This document shows positions 60,108-64,000 of a stretch of DNA of 64,000 nucleotides, piece after piece; within the stretch, counting starts at the first letter, position 1, and every line of letters starts with the position of its first letter. Made by a program: the position numbers and the translations under genes. The notes beneath the pieces were generated by a model. That model searched no databases. It was given only the letters and a program-made list of their open reading frames with translations, and was not told the DNA's origin. Source of the stretch: Sphingobacteriales bacterium 50-39 (GTDB lineage Bacteria > Bacteroidota > Bacteroidia > Chitinophagales > Chitinophagaceae); the NCBI GenBank assembly GCA_001898505.1, contig MKTZ01000009.1, positions 620,001 to 684,000 on the forward strand. The letters are read 5' to 3'.

Positions 60108-60923
60108 ATGCGAAAGACAATTTTGAGCTGGGGCTTCTTTGCCCTGGCACTGAGCTCCTTTGCCCCTACACTACAGGCGCAGAAAAAAGAGCCCCGCCCC
60201 GTGGTGCATTCCAGCAAAGTCAGCTGGGGCAATCAGCAATATATGAACATCGATGTGGATTCTTCCGCCACCCCGCCGCGGATCATTGCCACTTACAAAA
60301 GTGACACGCTGTACAACCTGATCATCAGCCAGGGCCGGCTGACGAGCCTTTACATCAATGGAAAGCTTATACCTTCGGACAGCTTTTATTTATATGACGG
60401 TCTGGTGAAGCGAATTGTCGACCAGATGAGGAGGGACAGCGTTCAGGCCATACGGGATAAAGAGCAGGCGGAGCGTGACGAAGAACAGGCCATTCGCGAC
60501 AAGAAACAGGCTGAGCGGGATGCAGAACAGGCCGAGAAGGAGGCCATCGACGCCAGGATGGAGGCGGAGCGGGATGCCCGGCAGGCCCAGGCGGACAGGG
60601 AACAGGCCGTTCGTGATAAAAAGCAGGCCGAGCTGGATATGCAACAGGCCGTCCGTGACAAAGAGCAAGCCGTCCGCGACAGGAAACGGGCCGAAGAGGA
60701 CAAGGCGCTGTTAAAAAGCCTGCTGGCAGATGTCGTAAAAGAAGGGTTGGCGCCGGATGAAAAAAGCATCGTTTCCCTTGTCCTGGATGGATCTGTATTC
60801 TTTGTCAATGGCAAGAAACAATCCGACGAGCTGCAAAAGAAGTTCGAACAAAAATATATCCGAAAGGAAGGATACGGCTTTTATATCAACGGGAAGGTGA
60901 TGCAGATAGGCACCCGATACTAG
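60108..60923 (+). CDS. Secreted coiled-coil protein linked to the M56 peptidase
   Basis: A 271-residue protein with signal peptide (1-25, ending LQAQ). The N-terminal domain (about 30-105, NQQYMNIDVDSSATPPRII and LYINGKLIPSDSFYLYDG) is followed by a long charged coiled coil (about 108-205) of seven-residue units RDKEQAE/RDKKQAE, and a C-terminal domain (DEKSIVSLVLDGSVFFVNGK, then YGFYINGKVMQIGTRY). The two flanking domains look alike (both with a xINGK turn), so they may be a duplicated module. The coiled coil matches that at the end of the M56 protein encoded 34 nt upstream, which suggests a direct contact between the two (inference). Confidence 0.75.
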   Translation: MRKTILSWGFFALALSSFAPTLQAQKKEPRPVVHSSKVSWGNQQYMNIDVDSSATPPRIIATYKSDTLYNLIISQGRLTSLYINGKLIPSDSFYLYDGLVKRIVDQMRRDSVQAIRDKEQAERDEEQAIRDKKQAERDAEQAEKEAIDARMEAERDARQAQADREQAVRDKKQAELDMQQAVRDKEQAVRDRKRAEEDKALLKSLLADVVKEGLAPDEKSIVSLVLDGSVFFVNGKKQSDELQKKFEQKYIRKEGYGFYINGKVMQIGTRY

Positions 60924-61020
60924 CGGAAGGCCCGCCGGCGGAGAATAGATTAAGAATTTTCAGATGTCGTGCAACATTTTGCTAAAGGGCATGTACTTTA
61001 GATAAATAAATGCAGACATC

Positions 61021-62061
61021 ATGAAGAAACTATATTTCTTACTACTTGTTGGTTTTCAGGTATATACGGTATCGGCGCAGAATTCCGGCAAGAGCCCCCT
61101 ATACCTTCAGAAGCCGTTGTCTGGCCTGTCTATCCAGCAAGTGGCCGCAGAGACCTCCGGGGGCAATATTTCTGTATCCGGCGTACCGGATAATGAAGCA
61201 AAGCTGGAAGTCTATATCCGCGACAATAGAGGACATGACCTTAGCAACGAGGAGATCAAGAAAAGACTGGACGAACAGTTCGATCTCATTATTACTACCG
61301 ACGATCATAAGCTCCATGTGGCGGCCCGTCCCAAACACGATCGTATCAACTGGAACAGGAGCCTTAGCATATCCTTTAAAGTATATGTGCCCGAGAGTGT
61401 ATCTACCGTCCTCAGGACCAGCGGTGGCAATATCACCCTGAAAAAGCTCACCGGGCCTTCACAGGATTTTAAGACCAGCGGCGGCAATATGGATATCGAC
61501 CAGGTCTCGGGTAAGATCAATGGAAGGACCTCCGGCGGGAATATCAATATCTCGGATGCAAAGGATCAGATCGACCTGGGGACCAGCGGCGGCAACATCG
61601 AAGCTACCCATTGCGAGGGCGATATGCGTCTGTCCACCTCCGGTGGCGAATTAAAGCTCCGCCTGTTGAAAGGTTCTGTCCGGGCTACTACTTCAGGGGG
61701 GAATGTGAAGGGAGAGGTCATCGAAGGCGAGCTTATTGCAAGGACTTCCGGCGGCAATATCCGGTTCACCGACCTGTCCTGCAGCCTGAATGGGGTCACC
61801 AGCGGCGGAGACATCAATGTCAGCTTTAAGGACCTGGGCAAATACCTCGAGCTCAACAATTCCAGCGGCGATGTCACCGTACAGTTGCCACAGGGCAAGG
61901 GACTAAATCTGCAGATAACGGCTGATAGAGTGAAGTCCACCACGTTGAGCAATTTCAGTGGCAGGATGGATGAAAAGCACATCGATGGTACGTTGAATGG
62001 AGGCGGGATACCCGTGAAGATCGACAGCAACAGCGGAGATGTGACACTAACTTTTAAATAA
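61021..62061 (+). CDS. Secreted DUF4097 beta-helix-like repeat protein
   Basis: A 346-residue protein with signal peptide (1-19, ending VSAQ). From about residue 40 to 260 the phrase TSGGNI recurs about nine times at intervals of 15-25 residues (SGGNITLKKL, SGGNMDIDQV, SGGNINISDA, SGGNIEATHC). This is the mark of DUF4097 proteins, which are thought to fold as a right-handed beta-helix or beta-roll. Such proteins are often found with envelope-stress regulators; the nearby BlaI/M56 pair fits that. No active site is seen. A strong terminator follows 21 nt after the stop. Confidence 0.85.
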   Translation: MKKLYFLLLVGFQVYTVSAQNSGKSPLYLQKPLSGLSIQQVAAETSGGNISVSGVPDNEAKLEVYIRDNRGHDLSNEEIKKRLDEQFDLIITTDDHKLHVAARPKHDRINWNRSLSISFKVYVPESVSTVLRTSGGNITLKKLTGPSQDFKTSGGNMDIDQVSGKINGRTSGGNINISDAKDQIDLGTSGGNIEATHCEGDMRLSTSGGELKLRLLKGSVRATTSGGNVKGEVIEGELIARTSGGNIRFTDLSCSLNGVTSGGDINVSFKDLGKYLELNNSSGDVTVQLPQGKGLNLQITADRVKSTTLSNFSGRMDEKHIDGTLNGGGIPVKIDSNSGDVTLTFK

Positions 62062-62082
62062 GTGAAAAGATATCACCCTCGA

Positions 62083-62107
62083 AAAACCCGGCCACCAGCC
62101 GGGTTTT
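62083..62107 (+). terminator. Intrinsic terminator after the DUF4097 gene
   Basis: Perfect 10-bp stem AAAACCCGGC/GCCGGGTTTT with loop CACCA, followed by ATTATTTTTA. Confidence 0.85.
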
Positions 62108-62109
62108 AT

Positions 62110-62117
62110 TATTTTTA
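62110..62117 (+). promoter_or_regulatory. -7-like box before the M28 gene
   Basis: TATTTTTA, one base off TAnnTTTG, lies between the terminator and the ATG at 62123, with a 5-nt spacer. There is hardly room for another promoter, because the terminator ends at 62107. Confidence 0.4.
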
Positions 62118-62122
62118 GGTCT

Positions 62123-63469
62123 ATGAAAATCCTCCTCACCGCCACCCTGGCGCTATTACTACACGACGCATACGCACAGACGACCATCAACAGGGACATC
62201 GGAATAGAGAACATGGTAAAAGAGGTCAACGCAGATAGCCTGCAGTCCTATATCAGGACCATGGTAGCTTTTAAGACCCGCAGCACCGTGAGTTCTGTCA
62301 CCGACAGCAAGACAGGCATCGGTGCCGCCCGCAATTGGGTGCTGGCCAAGTTCAACCAGTTCGCGGCTGCCTCCGGCGGACGACTCACCGCTATAGTGGA
62401 TACCACCACCTATATGGCCGACGGCAATCGGGTCAAAAACAATATCAATTTGGGCAACACCGTGGCCACTCTGAGAGGTACTGACCCCAATGACCCGCGC
62501 ATCTTTATCATCAGCGGGCATCTCGACAGCAGGAGATCGGATGTGCTGGATGGGGTAGGTGAGGCGCCCGGCGCCAATGATGACGGTAGTGGTTGCGCCG
62601 CCGTGCTCGAATGTGCGCGTATCTTGAGCAAACATTCATTTCCGGCCACCATTATTTTTGTTACGGTCAGCGGTGAAGAGCAGGGACTGCTCGGCGCCGG
62701 CTATATGGCAAAGAAGGCAAAGACAGCCAATTGGGACATCGAGGCCGTATTGAACAATGACATCATCGGCAGCAACAACAGCAGCCAGACAAATATCATC
62801 AATAACACACAGGTACGTGTCTTTAGCGAAGGATTGCCCGCCTATGAGCTGGACAAGCAGGCTAAGACCATCCGGCAGTTGGGGATGGAAAACGACGGGA
62901 AGTCCCGGCAGCTGGCCCGTTATGTAAAGGAGACGGGGGAGCGTTATGTAGACAACCTGCAGGTCATGTTGGTATATCGCCCCGACAGGTTCCTGCGCGG
63001 CGGGGATCATATACCCTACCTGGAGAATGGCTATACTGCCGTACGCATCACCGAGATGAATGAGAACTTTAACCACCAGCACCAGGATGTTCGCACGGAC
63101 AAAGGCATCGTCTATGGCGACCTGCCGGAATTCATGGACTTTGAATATCTCCGCAAGAATACTGCATTGAACCTGGCCAATCTCGCTAATCTGGCCAAGG
63201 CGCCCGGCCTGCCCGAAACCGTGAGGGTAGAGGTGCGCAATCTCACCAATAGCACACAGCTCAACTGGAAGGCGCCGCTTCATGGGCGGCCCAAAGGATA
63301 TTATGTGCTGATGCGGGAGACCATCAGCCCCTACTGGCAGAAGAAATTCTTTACCACGGCCACGGACATCGAGCTGCCTTATTCAAAGGACAATTATTTC
63401 TTTGCCGTACAGTCCGTTTCGGAGGATGGAAATGAGGGTTTACCCGTAGTGCCCACCGTAGGACGGTAG
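62123..63469 (+). CDS. M28-family zinc aminopeptidase, exported
   Basis: A 448-residue protein with signal peptide (1-18, ending DAYAQ). The M28 metal ligands are in order: His in ISGHLDSRRS, bridging Asp in PGANDDGSGCAA, Glu-Glu in VSGEEQGLLGAGY (general base and ligand), Asp in LNNDIIGS, and a His in RGGDHIPYLENGY. The C-terminal 80 residues (VRVEVRNLTNSTQLNWKAPL) look like an Fn3-type domain. It should release N-terminal residues from peptides in the periplasm or outside. The start is secured by the signal peptide; a -7-like box ends 5 nt upstream. Next gene 54 nt downstream. Confidence 0.92.
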   Translation: MKILLTATLALLLHDAYAQTTINRDIGIENMVKEVNADSLQSYIRTMVAFKTRSTVSSVTDSKTGIGAARNWVLAKFNQFAAASGGRLTAIVDTTTYMADGNRVKNNINLGNTVATLRGTDPNDPRIFIISGHLDSRRSDVLDGVGEAPGANDDGSGCAAVLECARILSKHSFPATIIFVTVSGEEQGLLGAGYMAKKAKTANWDIEAVLNNDIIGSNNSSQTNIINNTQVRVFSEGLPAYELDKQAKTIRQLGMENDGKSRQLARYVKETGERYVDNLQVMLVYRPDRFLRGGDHIPYLENGYTAVRITEMNENFNHQHQDVRTDKGIVYGDLPEFMDFEYLRKNTALNLANLANLAKAPGLPETVRVEVRNLTNSTQLNWKAPLHGRPKGYYVLMRETISPYWQKKFFTTATDIELPYSKDNYFFAVQSVSEDGNEGLPVVPTVGR

Positions 63470-63523
63470 ACCCATGTAACTTTTTCACGGTCGTCTCCGT
63501 CACAGTAGGAATAACCTTAAGCG

Positions 63524-64000
63524 ATGTTCCAAAACTACTTCAAGACGGCGTTGCGCAACCTATGGAAAAACAAGGGGTTTTCCGCCATCAACATCATCGG
63601 ACTGGCCGTAGGGCTGGCCACCTGCCTGCTGATAGTCCTGTATGTCACCGACGAATTGAGCTATGACAGATGGAATAAACAGGCGGACCGGATCTATCGC
63701 CTGGATGCCCAGGTCAAGTTCGGGGGAAATCATTTGTTCCTGGCCGTAGCCCCTCCTCTGGCGGGGCCATCCATGATACAGGATTATCCGGAGGTGGAAC
63801 AATACACCCGGTTCCGCTATTACGGAGGTATCCTCGCCAGGAAGGGCGACATGAATATCCGTGAGAACAGCACTACCTATGCCGACTCCACCCTATTCGA
63901 TGTTTTTACCCTGCCGATGATCGCCGGTGATCCTCACACCGCGCTGACAACTCCCCGTTCCGTAGTTATCAGCGAAAAGATGGCGTTAAAATATTTCGGC
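63524..64000 (+). CDS. FtsX/MacB-type ABC transporter permease (5' part, runs off the window)
   Basis: Starts at ATG 63524 with MFQNYFKTALRNLWKNKGFS, followed by TM1 (NIIGLAVGLATCLLIVLYV) and the beginning of a MacB-type periplasmic core domain (DELSYDRWNKQADRIYRLDA). At least 159 codons lie in the window and the frame is open at the right edge. It has the same architecture as the permease at 6060-8423, with clear similarity in the first 60 residues (LRNLWKNKGFSxIN). Confidence 0.9.
   Translation, partial: MFQNYFKTALRNLWKNKGFSAINIIGLAVGLATCLLIVLYVTDELSYDRWNKQADRIYRLDAQVKFGGNHLFLAVAPPLAGPSMIQDYPEVEQYTRFRYYGGILARKGDMNIRENSTTYADSTLFDVFTLPMIAGDPHTALTTPRSVVISEKMALKYFG

Noticed and set aside
59852-60700. 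Possible CRISPR-like or regulatory tandem repeat
   Set aside because: The 21-nt periodicity is in frame and encodes a coiled-coil heptad; there are no unique spacers.

Overview
The window reads as chromosomal DNA of a Bacteroidota bacterium, most likely a relative of Chitinophaga (family Chitinophagaceae). The support is: two proteins ending in type IX secretion (Por) sorting domains, TonB-plug outer-membrane barrels, a Reg_prop/Y_Y_Y hybrid histidine kinase, long MacB/FtsX-type permeases, a DUF4159-MoxR-DUF58-TldD/E cluster, and promoters of the Bacteroidota type (TTTG and TAnnTTTG) with few Shine-Dalgarno sequences. I see no rRNA, tRNA, CRISPR array, prophage or complete insertion sequence.

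Layout. 0-8.5 kb: 3' part of a GH92 mannosidase/esterase fusion, an APC permease, an unknown secreted protein, a MetX-like hydrolase and an FtsX permease. 8.5-17.3 kb: two tandem paralogous TonB-plug barrels, an ABC-2 exporter pair, a membrane regulator, and two tandem small secreted paralogues. 17.5-28.7 kb: a tricorn-like protease, an ATP-grasp/rhodanese pair divergent from a MocR regulator, a MarR-GNAT-ABM mini-operon and a 1258-residue hybrid kinase. 28.8-33.9 kb: a decayed stretch in which an intact TetR gene, a GlxA-type regulator and a metal-domain/DJ-1 protein lie among remnants of an SDR, a DUF488 gene, a Panacea gene and an S9 peptidase. 34-45.3 kb: a glycine-rich secreted protein, DUF4159, and a tightly packed MoxR-DUF58-BatA-like-DUF4175-TldD-TldE operon. 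45.4-51.2 kb: a duplicated divergent M1 peptidase/DUF1345 module, one copy reduced to remnants, on either side of a GH172-type secreted protein. 51.2-58.1 kb: small secreted proteins, a three-gene lipoprotein/cysteine-peptidase-like operon and a 1100-residue FG-GAP repeat protein. 58.2-64 kb: BlaI/BlaR1-like regulators, a coiled-coil secreted protein, a DUF4097 protein, an M28 peptidase and the start of another FtsX permease.

Three signals stand out. First, at least six genes show the same decay: internal segments are missing while both ends survive. This includes a DUF1345 copy reduced to 12 codons and an M1 copy that has lost exactly its zinc-binding motif. Second, the MoxR-DUF58-BatA-like operon leads directly into TldD/TldE, and TldD carries a Tat-like signal. 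Third, several genes have a TAnnTTTG promoter element 3-5 nt before the start codon, which predicts leaderless mRNAs, whereas the TetR gene has an unusually strong Shine-Dalgarno sequence. A TetR-type double operator brackets a textbook promoter at 28.8 kb.

Functions were assigned by reading motifs; no database search was possible. Residue positions are counted or estimated from the translation.
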